Source of the DNA: Anaplasma centrale str. Israel
GTDB taxonomy: Bacteria > Pseudomonadota > Alphaproteobacteria > Rickettsiales > Anaplasmataceae
Assembly (NCBI RefSeq): GCF_000024505.1
Contig: NC_013532.1
Span: 186,001 to 250,000, forward strand
Reading direction: 5' to 3'
Length of the DNA: 64,000 nucleotides
Every line of letters starts with the position of its first letter. Position 1 is the stretch's first letter. Below, piece after piece: positions 33,747 to 44,600 of the stretch. The notes below the pieces were generated by a model. The model searched no databases, was not told the origin of the DNA, and saw only the letters and a program-made list of their open reading frames with translations. Both the position numbers and the translations under genes were made by a program.

Positions 33747-36365
33747 CTAAAGCTGCAAGATACCGTGGCAGTGTTTGAACTTCTTGCCAGATCCGCACGG
33801 GCACTTTTCATTTCGCGAAACACCACTAAAGAGTGAGTTACCCTCACGTGCAACCATAAACATATGCTGCGCGGCCGGGCCAGCATCTCGCTCTAACCTC
33901 ATGTTTGATAGCTTCTGCACCACCATCTCGTAAAATTTGGACAGCGTGTGCTTCAACATAGCAAAGGCCTCTATTTTAAACTCATTCAAGGGATCTTTTT
34001 GACCTATGGAACGGAGATTTATGCCACACTTTAGACTATCGAGTGCAGACAAATGCTCAATCCACAGGTGGTCCAAAGATGTGATCAGGACCCGCCTTGC
34101 GGCAAAGTCCCAGAGGTTCTCTCCGTTATGAACAAACTCTGCAGCCTTCTTTTCTAACAGCTCCCGGGCGAATGAGTCAAGGTAGTCCACCACTTGCTCC
34201 TTAGTTTCTAAGTTTTGTAGCTTATCAAGTTCTGGTTCTGCCCCGTATATTCGCTTGACCTCCGATAGCATTGGTTCGCACGTTTCCGAGTTAAAGTCGT
34301 AGTACCTATCCTTGATGGTGCGTGACACCAGATCCTGGTTCACGTTGTGGTACATAAATGTGAAGTCGTACACGTCATTATCAAGCACGTGGTTGCGCTG
34401 CTCAAATACGACCTGTCTCTGCTCGTTGATTACGTCGTCGAACCGGAGGAGAGATTTTCGAATGTCGTAGTTCCTCGACTCCACCTTCTTCTGCGCGCGC
34501 TCTATTGCCTTGCTTATCCACCGATGCTGAATTGCTTCACCCTTTTTCATGCCGAGCTTTTTCAACATTCCCTTGACTCTATCCGAGCCAAAAATTCTCA
34601 ACAAATCATCCTCTAAGGAAAGGAAGAATTTTGACAGTCCGGGATCTCCCTGCCGGCCAGATCTCCCGCGTAGCTGATTATCAATTCTCCTGCTTTCATG
34701 TCGTTCTGTGCCGACAATACACAAGCCTCCCGCTTCAACTACCACGTCCCTATCACGTTTTGCTTGTGCCACGAGCTGCTCGTACTTTGCGCTGCGCTCC
34801 TCATCAGATGTTATGCCTGACAGCTCGTCTTTCGCCAGCATTTCGGGGTTGCCACCAAGTTGTATATCTGTTCCCCGACCTGCCATGTTGGTTGCGATCG
34901 TTACTGCTCCCGGTCTGCCTGCTTGGGCTATAATGTATGCCTCCTTTTCGTGGTACCGAGCGTTTAGTACGGAATGTTTTATTCCCCTCTTTGTGAGCAT
35001 TCCGGACAAAAGTTCGGACTTTTCTATGCTAATGGTACCTACCAGCGTGGGCTGCAGCCGCTTGTTGCACTCTACTATGAAGTCCATTACAGCTTCGAAT
35101 TTCTCCTCTTCTGTGCAATACACGTCATCGTCCATGTCTACCCTTCTGACGGGGACATTGGTTGGAATTTGCATTACCTGCAAGTTGTATGTTCCTAAAA
35201 ACTCATCTGCTTCAGTTGCCGCAGTTCCAGTCATTCCCGAAATGCGGCGGTACATGCGGAAGTAATTCTGAAACGTGGTAGACGCAAGGGTTTGATTTTC
35301 ACTATTAACAGTAAGCCCCTCTTTAGCCTCCAATGCCTGATGCAGCCCGTCTGAGTACCTGCGCCCCTCCATCATCCGCCCGGTAAACTCGTCAATTATT
35401 ACAACGTTGCCATTCTTAACTATGTAATCCTTGTCTACAGCGAACAACTTGTGAGCACGCAGAGCCTGGCTCACGTAGTGCATCATTACTATATTTTCCG
35501 TATCGTACAGAGAAGACCCTGCGGGAATCAGGCCCATCGATAGGAGCATTTTCTCAACCTTGACCGCGCCTTCTTCCGTCAGGAATGCGGACCTGTTCTT
35601 CTCCTCTACCTCGTAGTCTTCCGGTGCCAATGCTTTCACCAACGAGTCTATCCTGCCGTACAGCGCGCTATCACGCTCCACCGGTCCGGAAATAATAAGC
35701 GGAGTTCTCGCCTCATCTATCAGAATAGAGTCTACCTCATCCACTATTGCGTAATTGAACCCCCGCTGTACCATGGATTCCCTACTGAATTTCATGTTAT
35801 CACGAAGATAGTCAAACCCAAGTTCGTTGTTTGTCGAGTAAAGCACGTCACACGCATATGCGGCTCTTCTCTGCTCGTCCGAAGACGCCCCTGTTATACA
35901 GCCTACGCTCATCCCCAAAGCCTGGTACACCTTACCCATCCACTCAGAGTCACGCTTTGCCAGGTAATCGTTCACGGTAACTACGTGTACTCCCGCGCCC
36001 TCCAGTGCGCCCAAATACGCAGCAAGGGTTGCTACCAATGTTTTACCTTCTCCTGTCTTCATTTCTGCAATCATGCCTCTGTGCAGAGCTATGCCCCCTA
36101 TGAGCTGCACATCGAAATGGCGCATGCTCAGCACTCTACGCGCGGTTTCGCGCACCACTGCAAACGCCGGGATGAGGATATTATCGAGTGTCTGGCCGCC
36201 CGCAAGCATTTCCCTGAAATGGCTGGTTTTAGAAAAAAGCTCGGCATCTGAAAGCACCGATAGCTCCTCCTCCATCGCGTTGATGCCCTTGACAATCTTG
36301 TGAAACGAGGCCCTGCCGGACCCGTAACCGTACGGCCAGAACACCCGCTTTGCTATGCTCAACAT
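33747..36365 (-). CDS. secA: preprotein translocase ATPase SecA
   Basis: An 872-residue motor that drives proteins through SecYEG. Seen in order: [21 protein letters not shown] (Walker A, about 92-112), [17 protein letters not shown] (near 210), the second helicase lobe with [16 protein letters not shown] and [18 protein letters not shown] (near 490-560), the helical scaffold, and the C-terminal zinc site [14 protein letters not shown], which contacts SecB or lipid. Complete. Its promoter is at 36396-36424. Confidence 0.97.
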   Translation of the reverse strand: MLSIAKRVFWPYGYGSGRASFHKIVKGINAMEEELSVLSDAELFSKTSHFREMLAGGQTLDNILIPAFAVVRETARRVLSMRHFDVQLIGGIALHRGMIAEMKTGEGKTLVATLAAYLGALEGAGVHVVTVNDYLAKRDSEWMGKVYQALGMSVGCITGASSDEQRRAAYACDVLYSTNNELGFDYLRDNMKFSRESMVQRGFNYAIVDEVDSILIDEARTPLIISGPVERDSALYGRIDSLVKALAPEDYEVEEKNRSAFLTEEGAVKVEKMLLSMGLIPAGSSLYDTENIVMMHYVSQALRAHKLFAVDKDYIVKNGNVVIIDEFTGRMMEGRRYSDGLHQALEAKEGLTVNSENQTLASTTFQNYFRMYRRISGMTGTAATEADEFLGTYNLQVMQIPTNVPVRRVDMDDDVYCTEEEKFEAVMDFIVECNKRLQPTLVGTISIEKSELLSGMLTKRGIKHSVLNARYHEKEAYIIAQAGRPGAVTIATNMAGRGTDIQLGGNPEMLAKDELSGITSDEERSAKYEQLVAQAKRDRDVVVEAGGLCIVGTERHESRRIDNQLRGRSGRQGDPGLSKFFLSLEDDLLRIFGSDRVKGMLKKLGMKKGEAIQHRWISKAIERAQKKVESRNYDIRKSLLRFDDVINEQRQVVFEQRNHVLDNDVYDFTFMYHNVNQDLVSRTIKDRYYDFNSETCEPMLSEVKRIYGAEPELDKLQNLETKEQVVDYLDSFARELLEKKAAEFVHNGENLWDFAARRVLITSLDHLWIEHLSALDSLKCGINLRSIGQKDPLNEFKIEAFAMLKHTLSKFYEMVVQKLSNMRLERDAGPAAQHMFMVAREGNSLFSGVSRNEKCPCGSGKKFKHCHGILQL

Positions 36366-36395
36366 AGGGACTACGTATAGAGTACCGGAACGCAG

Positions 36396-36424
36396 ATTAT
36401 ATGCTCAAGCTGAGCAAAGTACAA
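36396..36424 (-). promoter_or_regulatory. secA promoter
   Basis: Minus strand: TTGTAC (36419-36424), 17-base spacer, consensus TATAAT (36396-36401). The spacer holds a short dyad, GCTCAGCTTGAGC. Confidence 0.6.
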
Positions 36425-36574
36425 CAGAATTGACAAAAACTCGCAGATATCTCCCCGGCAGTTAGTACTGCTAACCAACATGCCAACGGGTAGCCAGTTG
36501 CCAGGAACCGGTGCACACTCATGTTTATTGGGGCACCTACAAGCAATGGGGCGGTAGGGGTTTGCCTAGTGGAG

Positions 36575-38407
36575 TCAGTCTGGAACGAAAGAACGCTTTA
36601 TAGGCTTAGCCTCCTCCTCATTTCTGGTTATTTTTTTGCCGGACATAAGATCACCGATCTCGTCTCCAGTGAGCGTCTCAAACTCCAAAAGGTTTTCTGC
36701 GATTACGTGCAGAGAGTCTATGTGCTTTTCTAAAGTGGCCTTGGCCTCCTCGAGCGCTTTTGACACTATAGACTTCACTTCCTCGTCTATCAGGCTTGCC
36801 ATGTTGTCAGAAATTGACTCGCTGCGATCATCGCTGTGGTAAAGTGGCCCAACGCTATCACTCATGCCCCACTTCATGACCATAGATCTAGCAAGTTCCG
36901 TAGCCTGCTTAATGTCTGAAGATGCGCCGCTGGTTACTTTGCTGTATCCAAAAATCAGCTCTTCAGCGGCCCTGCCCCCCATGGCCACCACTAGATCAGC
37001 AAGCATCTTCTCTCTTGTGTGAGACACCCTGTCAGTTTCCGGTAGGCGCATAACCAACCCCAGCGTTCTACCCCTCGGTATTATAGTGGCTTTGTGTATG
37101 GGATCAGAGGCTGGGTTGTGAAACGCCGTTACTGCGTGTCCAGCTTCGTGGTATGCAGTAAGGCGACGCTCCTCATCCGTCATAATCATAGACCTTCTCT
37201 CTGCGCCCATCATGACCTTATCTCTGGCATACTCAAAGTCACTCATAGTGACGACTTTCTTATTAAGCCTGGCAGCAATCAATGCGGCTTCGTTGACCAA
37301 ATTTGCCAGGTCAGCACCAGAGAACCCAGGGGTTCCTCTTGCTACTACTCTGACATCGACATCCGGAGCCATAGGCACCTTTTTAGCGTGCACATTTATA
37401 ATCTTCTCACGCCCGTTTATATCTGGAATGGATATTGTAACCTGCCGGTCAAACCTACCTGGCCTTAGCAGGGCAGGATCAAGAACGTCTGGACGGTTAG
37501 TCGCGGCGATTATGATTACGCCATCGTTGGATTCAAATCCATCCATTTCTACAAGCAACTGATTCAGCGTTTGCTCGCGTTCGTCATTGCCTCCACCGAG
37601 GCCTATGCCGCGATGCCGACCTACAGCGTCTATCTCGTCCACGAAAATTATGCATGGCGCATGCTTCTTTCCCTGCTCGAACATGTCCCGCACCCTGCTG
37701 GCACCCACGCCAACAAACATTTCTACAAAATCAGACCCAGAAATGCTGAAGAAGGGGACGCTAGCCTCACCGGCAATTGCACGAGCCAACAGCGTCTTAC
37801 CAGTCCCCGGCGGGCCTATCAGCAAGCACCCTTTTGGAATTTTTCCGCCTAGCTTTTGAAACTTCTGTCGATGCTTGAGGAAATCTACTATCTCTACAAG
37901 TTCCTCTTTTGCCTCATCAATGCCGGCCACGTCTTCAAATGTGACTTTGCCGCGATTGTCAGTCATGAGTCTTGCGCGAGACTTGCTGAAGCTCATTGTA
38001 CGATTGCCCCCAACCTGAATTTGCTTGAGGAAAATGCACCATATCACTACCAAAGACAGCATCGGTAGGCAGGAAATGAGCAGGCTGCCCAGAATGCCCA
38101 ACACTGTTTCCCCAGATGAGAACTCAAAAGTCACTTTCTGGGCATGTAGAGTCTTAATCAGGCTGTCGTATATTACACCTCCAGTCCTAAATCTCGTGCC
38201 GTCGCGTAGCTTGCCCGATATTTCGCGCTCTGTTACGTTAACATACTCCACTTCGCCTGCGTCTAGCTTCACAAGAAACTCAGAAAAGGGCACGCGTAGC
38301 TCCTTGCTGCCTGTGAGCTTATCGCCGAATTGAGTGTAGAGCACCGCAGTGAGGGCGATCACTGCCGACCACACAATCAAGCCCTCAGCCACTTTTCTAA
38401 AGTTCAT
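36575..38407 (-). CDS. ftsH: ATP-dependent zinc metalloprotease FtsH
   Basis: A 610-residue membrane-bound AAA+ protease for quality control of membrane and regulatory proteins. N-terminal membrane segment (about 10-28), a short periplasmic domain, a second segment (about 105-127), then AAA motifs: [13 protein letters not shown] (Walker A, about 199-211), [10 protein letters not shown] (Walker B) and the second region of homology [18 protein letters not shown]. The protease domain has HEAGH (zinc ligands, catalytic Glu). It follows tilS by 12 bases, the classic tilS-ftsH pair. Confidence 0.97.
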   Translation of the reverse strand: MNFRKVAEGLIVWSAVIALTAVLYTQFGDKLTGSKELRVPFSEFLVKLDAGEVEYVNVTEREISGKLRDGTRFRTGGVIYDSLIKTLHAQKVTFEFSSGETVLGILGSLLISCLPMLSLVVIWCIFLKQIQVGGNRTMSFSKSRARLMTDNRGKVTFEDVAGIDEAKEELVEIVDFLKHRQKFQKLGGKIPKGCLLIGPPGTGKTLLARAIAGEASVPFFSISGSDFVEMFVGVGASRVRDMFEQGKKHAPCIIFVDEIDAVGRHRGIGLGGGNDEREQTLNQLLVEMDGFESNDGVIIIAATNRPDVLDPALLRPGRFDRQVTISIPDINGREKIINVHAKKVPMAPDVDVRVVARGTPGFSGADLANLVNEAALIAARLNKKVVTMSDFEYARDKVMMGAERRSMIMTDEERRLTAYHEAGHAVTAFHNPASDPIHKATIIPRGRTLGLVMRLPETDRVSHTREKMLADLVVAMGGRAAEELIFGYSKVTSGASSDIKQATELARSMVMKWGMSDSVGPLYHSDDRSESISDNMASLIDEEVKSIVSKALEEAKATLEKHIDSLHVIAENLLEFETLTGDEIGDLMSGKKITRNEEEAKPIKRSFVPD

Positions 38408-38419
38408 GACGAGTGACCC

Positions 38420-39763
38420 CTACTGACAAAGCTGATTACAAATTAGGCTAATCACGCCCCTTCTAACCAGAACTTCTTCCACACTGATAGCTGGAATAAC
38501 CCCTATATTATGGTTTTGCCAGGGGTACGCAAGAACTTTATCTCCGTGAGCGAGCACTGGGAGACCACGTGCAACATCTCTTTTAACATGCATCAGATGC
38601 TCGGGTAGCGGCCCATTACCTAATGGAGTGATATACAAACTATGTGCCTCCTTTTGTGAGTCTGACAAAGGCCCCGCACTGTGTGACGCATTGTGTACAC
38701 CAACTATCTTTATGGTAAACCTTCGGTCCCACTGCATGATTTCAGCGGTTGTGCTTACACAGATCCTACCCTCTATACGCGCAAGCTCGCGCACTATCGA
38801 GAAATTCCCGTCAGACTCTTTGAACACCTTGCATCCATGCAGTGTGCGCGGAGTAAAATCTCCTCCCTGCCGCATCTGTGTTAATATTGGCCAAAAAGAG
38901 GAATACCGCGGCTTATGGTCCTTCCCCCCCATGGCCATTAAGGATAGCAACAGCAATCTGGATGCAATTTCCTCTGGTACACTGCGTAATTCCTGCGACT
39001 TTATGGTTATGAAACCTAGGGGGCTGAATTCCAGGCAATCATCAAGTGAAGACCGCACATAGTGCAAAATGCACGAGAGAGCCCTATACATGTGCGACGT
39101 GGTCCTGCACAGCCGCTCTATGATGACGCCGGGGTTTTTGCTTTCCGCTATTAGGTTGCGAAAAAACGTTCTCCTATATTTGGAGTCCTGGTTACTCGGA
39201 TCTTCGACCCAAAACAACCGTTCTTGCGTTGCGTATTGCAGTATTTCCTGCCTGGTGAAGTTGAGTAAAGGTCTGCAAATTGTAATATTTCCGAAGACAG
39301 ATCGCTCATGCATGCCAGATAACCCATCGACGCCACTACCACGCTCTAAGTGCATAAGTACAGTTTCTGCCTGATCACTTTTGTTGTGTGCAGTTAGTAG
39401 AAATTTGACTGAGTGCTCGACGCACCACTGGTGCAGCAGGCCATACCTGATCTCTCTGGCGATTTCCTGGGACTTGCTTGGTATGTAACCCCCCCAACGC
39501 AGTATTCTACATTCCAGCCCAAGCTCTAGGGCTCGTTTTTGTACACAGCGTGTTTCGTAATCCGCCTCAGCACGGAACCCATGGTTCACTGTCAGCACAA
39601 TTGGGCGGCTGGTAGCCTGCGTTTTGTGGAACATTCCCACAAGGTTCAACAAGGTCATACTATCCACGCCGCCAGATACTGCAACCGCATAATCGCTGCC
39701 AAGATCTAGGCTGCAGAGCTTTTTCAGGACCTCAGACTCCAACTCTACTGTTCCGTTTAGCAT
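38420..39763 (-). CDS. tilS: tRNA(Ile)-lysidine synthetase TilS
   Basis: A 447-residue PP-loop ATPase that converts C34 of tRNA-Ile(CAU) to lysidine so that it reads AUA. The PP-loop SGGVDSM is near residue 30; LTVNHGFRAEADYE and LLTAHNKSDQAETVLMHLERGSGVDGLSGM (substrate and ATP region) follow. The C-terminal part is divergent but of normal length for the long form. It lies 9 bases downstream of a tRNA-Ser gene on the same strand and leads into ftsH. Confidence 0.93.
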   Translation of the reverse strand: MLNGTVELESEVLKKLCSLDLGSDYAVAVSGGVDSMTLLNLVGMFHKTQATSRPIVLTVNHGFRAEADYETRCVQKRALELGLECRILRWGGYIPSKSQEIAREIRYGLLHQWCVEHSVKFLLTAHNKSDQAETVLMHLERGSGVDGLSGMHERSVFGNITICRPLLNFTRQEILQYATQERLFWVEDPSNQDSKYRRTFFRNLIAESKNPGVIIERLCRTTSHMYRALSCILHYVRSSLDDCLEFSPLGFITIKSQELRSVPEEIASRLLLLSLMAMGGKDHKPRYSSFWPILTQMRQGGDFTPRTLHGCKVFKESDGNFSIVRELARIEGRICVSTTAEIMQWDRRFTIKIVGVHNASHSAGPLSDSQKEAHSLYITPLGNGPLPEHLMHVKRDVARGLPVLAHGDKVLAYPWQNHNIGVIPAISVEEVLVRRGVISLICNQLCQ

Positions 39764-39771
39764 TTAAAATG

Positions 39772-39856
39772 CGGAAAGAGGGGGATTCGAACCCCCGACA
39801 CATTGCTGTGTACACGCTCTCCAAGCGTGCGCTTTCGACCGCTCAGCCATCTCTCC
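39772..39856 (-). tRNA. tRNA-Ser (GGA anticodon)
   Basis: An 85-nt class II tRNA on the minus strand: acceptor GGAGAGA pairs with TCTTTCC, D-arm with GGCTGAGCGGTCGAAAGC, anticodon loop TTGGAGA (GGA) on an ACGC/GCGT-type stem, a long variable arm, and a T-arm GGGGG-TTCGAAT-CCCCC. Discriminator G, as required for Ser. CCA is not encoded. A TACAAT -10-like box lies shortly upstream. Confidence 0.93.
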
Positions 39857-40010
39857 GCGCTGATTGTAACAGAAAAAAGGCGTTCATGCGCACAAATTTG
39901 GTGCCTGCATAACCCATATCTTAAGCATGGACGCATGGTACTTGTTATGGTAAAACGCGCGGAGGGCGCGCAATGCCAGGGTGCTGCGTTTACACTAGGG
40001 CGGGCGTCGC

Positions 40011-41558
40011 ATGGTGGTTGTTTTGGTGGCTGTTGTGCACAACAAGGCGTGTGGTACATTCCTGACACATTGGCGCTCCCTGGTTTTCATCCAGGGTGTA
40101 TTTTCCCTGCTATTTGCGCTCTTCCTCTCAATACCGATGGTTGTGGACGTCTGTATGGGGGGAGGGGACTGGGAAAGTTTTGCTACTGCATTTTCGGTGT
40201 CTGCTGCTGTTGGAGCAGTGTGTCTGCATGGTGGGAAATCCGGCCCAATAGGGCGTCATGAAACTATATACCTCATCTGTGCAGTGTGGATTGTGCTACC
40301 AATGCTGGCTGCAATACCGTTTTTTGTTTCAGATACAACTGGGTTGACATACGTTGATGCACTGTTTGAAACAGTATCCGGGCTTACCACTACTGGTGCC
40401 ACAGTGCTCTCCAATCTGCACGCAAAATCACCGGGCATACTGCTGTGGCGTGTAATGCTGAACTTTATTGGTGGGCTGGGGGTTATAGCAATTGGTGTGT
40501 TGCTGTTACCGTGCTTGAAGGTTGTGGGGCTCAAGGACATCTACGGCGTAGAATCCCCCACTGTACGGCAGTTCAAGTTGAGCATTTTCAGGGCTGTGCT
40601 CTATATTACCTGTCTATATGTTGTGCTACTGGTGTTGTGTGCTGCTGCCTACAAGATAGCTGGCATGTCCGTGTTCGATGCAATATGCCATGCTATGAGC
40701 ACAGTTTCCACAGGTGGGTTCGCTAACTACGATGACTCGCTGGGCCACTTTGACAGCGTTGCAATTGAAATTATAGCTATAGTCTTCATGCTTCTCTCTT
40801 CATGCCCATTTGTGGTGTACCTGAGGTTGGTTCTTGAAGGAAGGTTTCAATCCAAACAATTTGCCGTTTTCGTGTGCGTGCTGGCGGCGTTTTCGCTTTT
40901 AGGTGCGATTAATCTGTATAACAGAGGCGTACTTCCGGGGGAGGAATTTCCTGCAGTACTGCTGCGCGCAACCTTTATACTCGTTTCACTGGCAACTTCT
41001 ACTGGGTTTGCTAACTGTGATTATAGCACTTGGAGCTTCCTGGCCGTGACTGGGACGATTCTAACCCTATGTGGAGGGTGTTCTGGCTCCACTAACAGCG
41101 GTCTCAAGATGCATAGAATCGTCATCCTGGTGCGCGGTGGGTATAGGTATGTTAAAAACCTGCTCATGCAGGCTCCATTTGCCACGCCCCACAAGCAATC
41201 AGTGCGGGAGGAGGAAGCCCTCCTCCCCGAGGCCGGTGCATTTTTCTTTCTGTATGTCTTCGTGTTTTGCATTGCGTGCATTATCGTTGCTTGGGGTGAG
41301 AGTGACTTGGCTACAATCGTAACGTCTGTTTCATCGACCTTTGCCAATACGGGTCCGGGTATAGGGGAAGTTGTGGGGCCAAATGGTACGTATGCTTCAT
41401 TATCTGTTACTGTCAAGTGCGTATTGACCGTGCTAATGTTAGTTGGGCGGCTAGAACTTGTTCCGGTTTTTGTGCTTTTGTTATCCCTGCTGCAAGGCAG
41501 CGTTGGGCGCTTGCTGCGGGTTCGCAATGGCGCGAAAATGCTTGATATGTTTCGATAA
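40011..41558 (+). CDS. trkH: Trk-type potassium uptake membrane subunit
   Basis: A 515-residue polytopic protein with four P-loop repeats. Selectivity-filter-like segments are seen as TTTGATVL (about 120), STGGFANYD (about 237), SLATSTGFANCD (about 330) and SSTFANTGPGIG (about 445), with CSGSTNSGLK near 360, features of the TrkH/KtrB superfamily. It moves K+ inward with a TrkA-type cytosolic partner that is not in this window. ATG 40011 begins the normal N-terminus. A 152-codon frame at 39803 overlapping its start is a shadow. Confidence 0.92.
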   Translation: MVVVLVAVVHNKACGTFLTHWRSLVFIQGVFSLLFALFLSIPMVVDVCMGGGDWESFATAFSVSAAVGAVCLHGGKSGPIGRHETIYLICAVWIVLPMLAAIPFFVSDTTGLTYVDALFETVSGLTTTGATVLSNLHAKSPGILLWRVMLNFIGGLGVIAIGVLLLPCLKVVGLKDIYGVESPTVRQFKLSIFRAVLYITCLYVVLLVLCAAAYKIAGMSVFDAICHAMSTVSTGGFANYDDSLGHFDSVAIEIIAIVFMLLSSCPFVVYLRLVLEGRFQSKQFAVFVCVLAAFSLLGAINLYNRGVLPGEEFPAVLLRATFILVSLATSTGFANCDYSTWSFLAVTGTILTLCGGCSGSTNSGLKMHRIVILVRGGYRYVKNLLMQAPFATPHKQSVREEEALLPEAGAFFFLYVFVFCIACIIVAWGESDLATIVTSVSSTFANTGPGIGEVVGPNGTYASLSVTVKCVLTVLMLVGRLELVPVFVLLLSLLQGSVGRLLRVRNGAKMLDMFR

Positions 41559-41643
41559 CCATATAAGATGAACCCGGATCTGTCATAGGTTGCTCCGTGG
41601 TGGAAGAGTAGAAGGGTATCGTATCGTGTTGCATTCCGCTGTT

Positions 41644-42873
41644 ATGACGGAGCCCCGGAAGGGTGTGTTTGCAGTTTTGGATATGGGCTCTACAAAAATG
41701 GTGTGCCTCGCTGTGAAAGTGCGTGGTGACGGTGGGCCCGAGGTTGTGGGGGTGGGTTATAAAGCTGCTGACGGTGTGAATGGTGGGGCAATTGCCAACA
41801 AACAGCATGCCGGCTACTCCATATTGTCTAGCGTAGATGCCGCAGAGCAGGTGTCTGAGCACACGATGAATCAGGTGTACGTCAACGTATCTGGGTGTGG
41901 CATTGCGTCGCACAATATCTCAAATGAAATGCGCTCTACAGTACACGAGATATCAGACCGCGATATACGAAGGATCATGCTCCAGACTTATGAGAAATTC
42001 TCTGGGGATGACATGGTAATCCACAATATTCCAATAGCTTACCATTTGGATGATCTGAGCGATGTTACTGAGCTCAGGGGGCTGTATGGTAGCAAATTGC
42101 GTGCAGATATGCACGTAGTTACCGCTTCTAAGCTCGCGCTCCTTAACATCGAGAATTGTATTACCGATAACAACTTGAGTATGGGTGGCTGTGTTGCCGA
42201 GCCCTATGTTTCAGGGTTGGCTTGCCTTACGGAGGATGAGAAAGAATTGGGAACCATGGTTCTGGATATAGGGGGGAATTACACCTCCATGGGCATCTTT
42301 GATAGGGGCAAATTTGTGTACGCAGGTACAATTCCCTTGGGTGGAGTGCACATAACGAGGGATATAGCATACGGGTTATGTATAAGTGTAAAAGATGCTG
42401 AGCGCATGAAGATTCTGCATGGGAACGTAATGCTCACTTCGGCTGATAGGGACTATGCTATTGAAACCGAAGATGGTAACGAAGATAAACGCTCTATAAT
42501 GAAATCCGATTTAGCCAGCATTATCCGCCCGAGAGTGGAAGAAATTCTTGAGCTGGTGAAGAAGGAAATGGACGCGCAGCAAAATGTGGTCGGTAAGGTG
42601 GTAATAACAGGAGGATGCAGCAATCTGGCTAGCATTCGAGAGATTACTAATTACGTTCTGAATAGGCAAGTAAGAGTGGGGCTGCCCGTTCACGTTTATG
42701 GCATGAGCAAAGAGTATGATAGAAACCCCGTGTTCTCTGCGGCCATCGGCACTGCACTACTGGTAGTGCACAGCTTCTACAAAGGAGGAACGCGCAGTGG
42801 GGCTGCCAGCCCGTCATATGGCGGAAGAATACGCAAGATACTGAAGTGGATCACCGATAAGAGCGAAGTATAA
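41644..42873 (+). CDS. ftsA: cell division protein FtsA
   Basis: A 409-residue actin-like ATPase that anchors the FtsZ ring to the membrane. Actin-fold motifs are seen: FAVLDMGSTKMVCLAV (phosphate-1, near residue 9), VLDIGGNYTSMGIF (phosphate-2, about 205) and VVITGGCSNLASI (adenosine, near 335). A C-terminal basic amphipathic stretch (GRIRKILKWITDK) should act as the membrane-targeting helix. The frame opens at 41590; ATG 41644 (MTEPRKGVFAVLD) fits the family start. Confidence 0.93.
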   Translation: MTEPRKGVFAVLDMGSTKMVCLAVKVRGDGGPEVVGVGYKAADGVNGGAIANKQHAGYSILSSVDAAEQVSEHTMNQVYVNVSGCGIASHNISNEMRSTVHEISDRDIRRIMLQTYEKFSGDDMVIHNIPIAYHLDDLSDVTELRGLYGSKLRADMHVVTASKLALLNIENCITDNNLSMGGCVAEPYVSGLACLTEDEKELGTMVLDIGGNYTSMGIFDRGKFVYAGTIPLGGVHITRDIAYGLCISVKDAERMKILHGNVMLTSADRDYAIETEDGNEDKRSIMKSDLASIIRPRVEEILELVKKEMDAQQNVVGKVVITGGCSNLASIREITNYVLNRQVRVGLPVHVYGMSKEYDRNPVFSAAIGTALLVVHSFYKGGTRSGAASPSYGGRIRKILKWITDKSEV

Positions 42874-42999
42874 AACCCGCCGGGGTGTGCCTGAGCCGGT
42901 AGAACAGAGAGCCTGTCACCCAGACTTAACATGCCCCTTGCCCAAGCAGGTGGCGGGCACCAACCAGGGGAAGCCCACGCAGCCACTGCAACACCCAAC

Positions 43000-43020
43000 C
43001 TGCACCTAGTGCAGTTTCTT
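43000..43020 (+). terminator. possible ftsA-side terminator hairpin over the atpF stop
   Basis: CTGCAC/GTGCAG (43000-43005 and 43009-43014) with a 3-base loop, followed by TTTCTT on the plus strand. It overlaps the stop of the convergent atpF. The stem is only 6 bp and lies over 120 bases after ftsA, so support is modest. Confidence 0.3.
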
Positions 43021-43509
43021 GGCTATATCGTCGTCGTGTTCCGGTGAAGGAGCAACATCGCTGCCGCCGCTGTCGCCCCGCTCTTTACCCTCTAGCTCTT
43101 CCCTAAGCAAGCTACGAGCCGCACCGGACGCCGCATCGATGGCGGCTAGCCTCAGGGATTTGACAAAATTGTCAACCTCAAACGCAACCCGCTCAGCTGC
43201 CAAGTTAATCTGAGCCTCGAGCATCTCTTCTATCTCCTTTTTTCCGTTTTGCACTATGGCTCTATACTGCTCTTCAGACTTCTGGAGTATCCCAGCCACT
43301 GCTAAGTCGACCTCATGCTCCTTCTGGGACACATCGCGAAGCATTAACTCCAGTCTACGCTCGAGATCAACTGATTTCTCCACAACGACGCCTGCCGCAT
43401 CAGAATGTTTAGACAAAAACCGCCTAACGAACTTGCTGGCAGGGTTGAAAGCCAACGCAAATCCCACACAAAAAGCAAGGTCAACTATCAAATGAGTACT
43501 CATAGTCAT
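43006..43509 (-). CDS. atpF: F0 ATP synthase subunit b
   Basis: A 167-residue peripheral stalk subunit with one N-terminal membrane helix (about 8-24) followed by a long charged coiled coil (about 50-140) and an acidic tail. Its start overlaps the end of the b' gene by 4 bases (ATGA type), showing coupling. Sequence is weakly conserved in this family; identity rests on architecture plus the atpE-b'-b order. Confidence 0.88.
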   Translation of the reverse strand: MTMSTHLIVDLAFCVGFALAFNPASKFVRRFLSKHSDAAGVVVEKSVDLERRLELMLRDVSQKEHEVDLAVAGILQKSEEQYRAIVQNGKKEIEEMLEAQINLAAERVAFEVDNFVKSLRLAAIDAASGAARSLLREELEGKERGDSGGSDVAPSPEHDDDIAKKLH

Positions 43510-44006
43510 AACTTTCCCTCATATAACCTGGCGGCCAACTTCTTCAGTGCATCCCTTTTTGCCTCGTCGCAGCCGCGAACCTTGGTGTAGTACATAAACG
43601 CAACCTCGGCGGAAAGATCGACCAGCTCACCATGAACGTCCCGCCGCAATTCTCCCAAGCGCTGTTCCACTGACTCGAACATAGCGCAAACCTCCTCGCT
43701 CAGCAAAGAACGAGCCTCCTCAGTGCACGACGAAACCTCAGCCAGTGCTCCCTCCACCGCATCTCTAGCCCCGAGATCCGCGTCCTCTAACGCCTTTCTC
43801 TGCCTGAGCAGCCTCAGCTCTATAGCTCCACAAACGCCCAAAGCATCCTCCAAAGACTTGCTAGCCGCAGCGTACCTCTTGCCCATGATGCCCTCAACCC
43901 TGGGGACAGCCCACCTGACCGCGAGGTAGAGCAGGAAAAACGCGCAGGAGAACCAGGCCACCTGCGAAGGGTACATTGAAAAGTCCAACTGGGGTACAGT
44001 GCCCAT
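43506..44006 (-). CDS. atpG: F0 ATP synthase subunit b'
   Basis: A 166-residue second b-type stalk subunit, as in photosynthetic and other alphaproteobacteria, which have two different b subunits. N-terminal membrane segment with the family-like QLDFSMYPSQVAWFSCAFFLLYLAV (residues 5-30 region), then a coiled coil rich in Arg/Glu/Ala. It starts 6 bases after atpE and overlaps the b gene. The symbol atpG (or atpX/atpF2) is used for b' in alphaproteobacteria and should not be confused with the gamma subunit. Confidence 0.85.
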   Translation of the reverse strand: MGTVPQLDFSMYPSQVAWFSCAFFLLYLAVRWAVPRVEGIMGKRYAAASKSLEDALGVCGAIELRLLRQRKALEDADLGARDAVEGALAEVSSCTEEARSLLSEEVCAMFESVEQRLGELRRDVHGELVDLSAEVAFMYYTKVRGCDEAKRDALKKLAARLYEGKL

Positions 44007-44012
44007 TGCTGG

Positions 44013-44237
44013 CTATCCAGCCACGAATATCAAAAGCAGCGCCAGCAGAAACGAAAACAGGCCCATGGCCTCGACCAAAGCGGCGCCGGTATAGACGTAC
44101 TTCTTCAGCTTATCCTCCGTTTCCGGGTTACGAGCAATGCCATTGAGCATGGCCGAAAAGACGGCTGCAACACCAAGCGCAGACGCCACCATACCCAAGA
44201 CGCTCAGCCCAACGGCCACAAACCTCAAGGAGTCCAT
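44013..44237 (-). CDS. atpE: F0 ATP synthase subunit c
   Basis: A 74-residue proteolipid of the rotor ring. Two membrane helices flank the polar loop with ARNPE (about 35-39). The proton-carrying acidic residue is Glu in GAALVEAMGLF (near 56). The longer frame from 44255 adds a Trp-rich start; ATG 44237 gives the usual length. The gene is preceded by a near-perfect promoter, separate from that of atpB. Confidence 0.95.
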   Translation of the reverse strand: MDSLRFVAVGLSVLGMVASALGVAAVFSAMLNGIARNPETEDKLKKYVYTGAALVEAMGLFSFLLALLLIFVAG

Positions 44238-44270
44238 AAACCACCACCAGTGCAAATTTCAACCCTACAG

Positions 44271-44298
44271 ATTATAAGGGCTTGAGATGCCAAGTCAA
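44271..44298 (-). promoter_or_regulatory. atpE-b'-b operon promoter
   Basis: Minus strand: TTGACT (44293-44298), 16-base spacer, consensus TATAAT (44271-44276). It is the best match to sigma70 in the window. A 7+7 dyad GTCAATT-AGT-AATTGAC (44294-44310) overlaps the -35 box. Confidence 0.7.
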
Positions 44299-44600
44299 TT
44301 AGTAATTGACGTTACGCAATGTGGGATTTACCAAGTGTGCCGCTTGAACATACGAATGTTGTGCAAACCCAGCGTGCAGCACGGGATCTTCGCATATAAG
44401 TTGTGGCTGTAGAATTGGTTACATTGTCATACCATGGTCACATGGTGGTGCCAGTTGTCTCGTACGCATGCACTCTCAGTTGGTGCAGTGATTGCGAAAT
44501 CAAGAGTACGTGTGTAGCACGTGAAGACCTGAGGTGTCGCATGGCGAGAGCGAATATCATCCGGAGGCAAACTTCTGGCGGCGGATAGGATGTGACAGAG
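44299..44600. other. spacer between the F0 operon and a small unknown gene
   Basis: About 300 bases without a supported gene. A 61-codon plus-strand frame and a 75-codon minus-strand frame have no features. It contains half of the dyad over the atpE promoter. Confidence 0.4.

Noticed and set aside
34708-35265. 185-codon plus-strand frame opposite secA
   Set aside because: Ser/Pro-rich antisense shadow with no start signal; secA is intact on the other strand.
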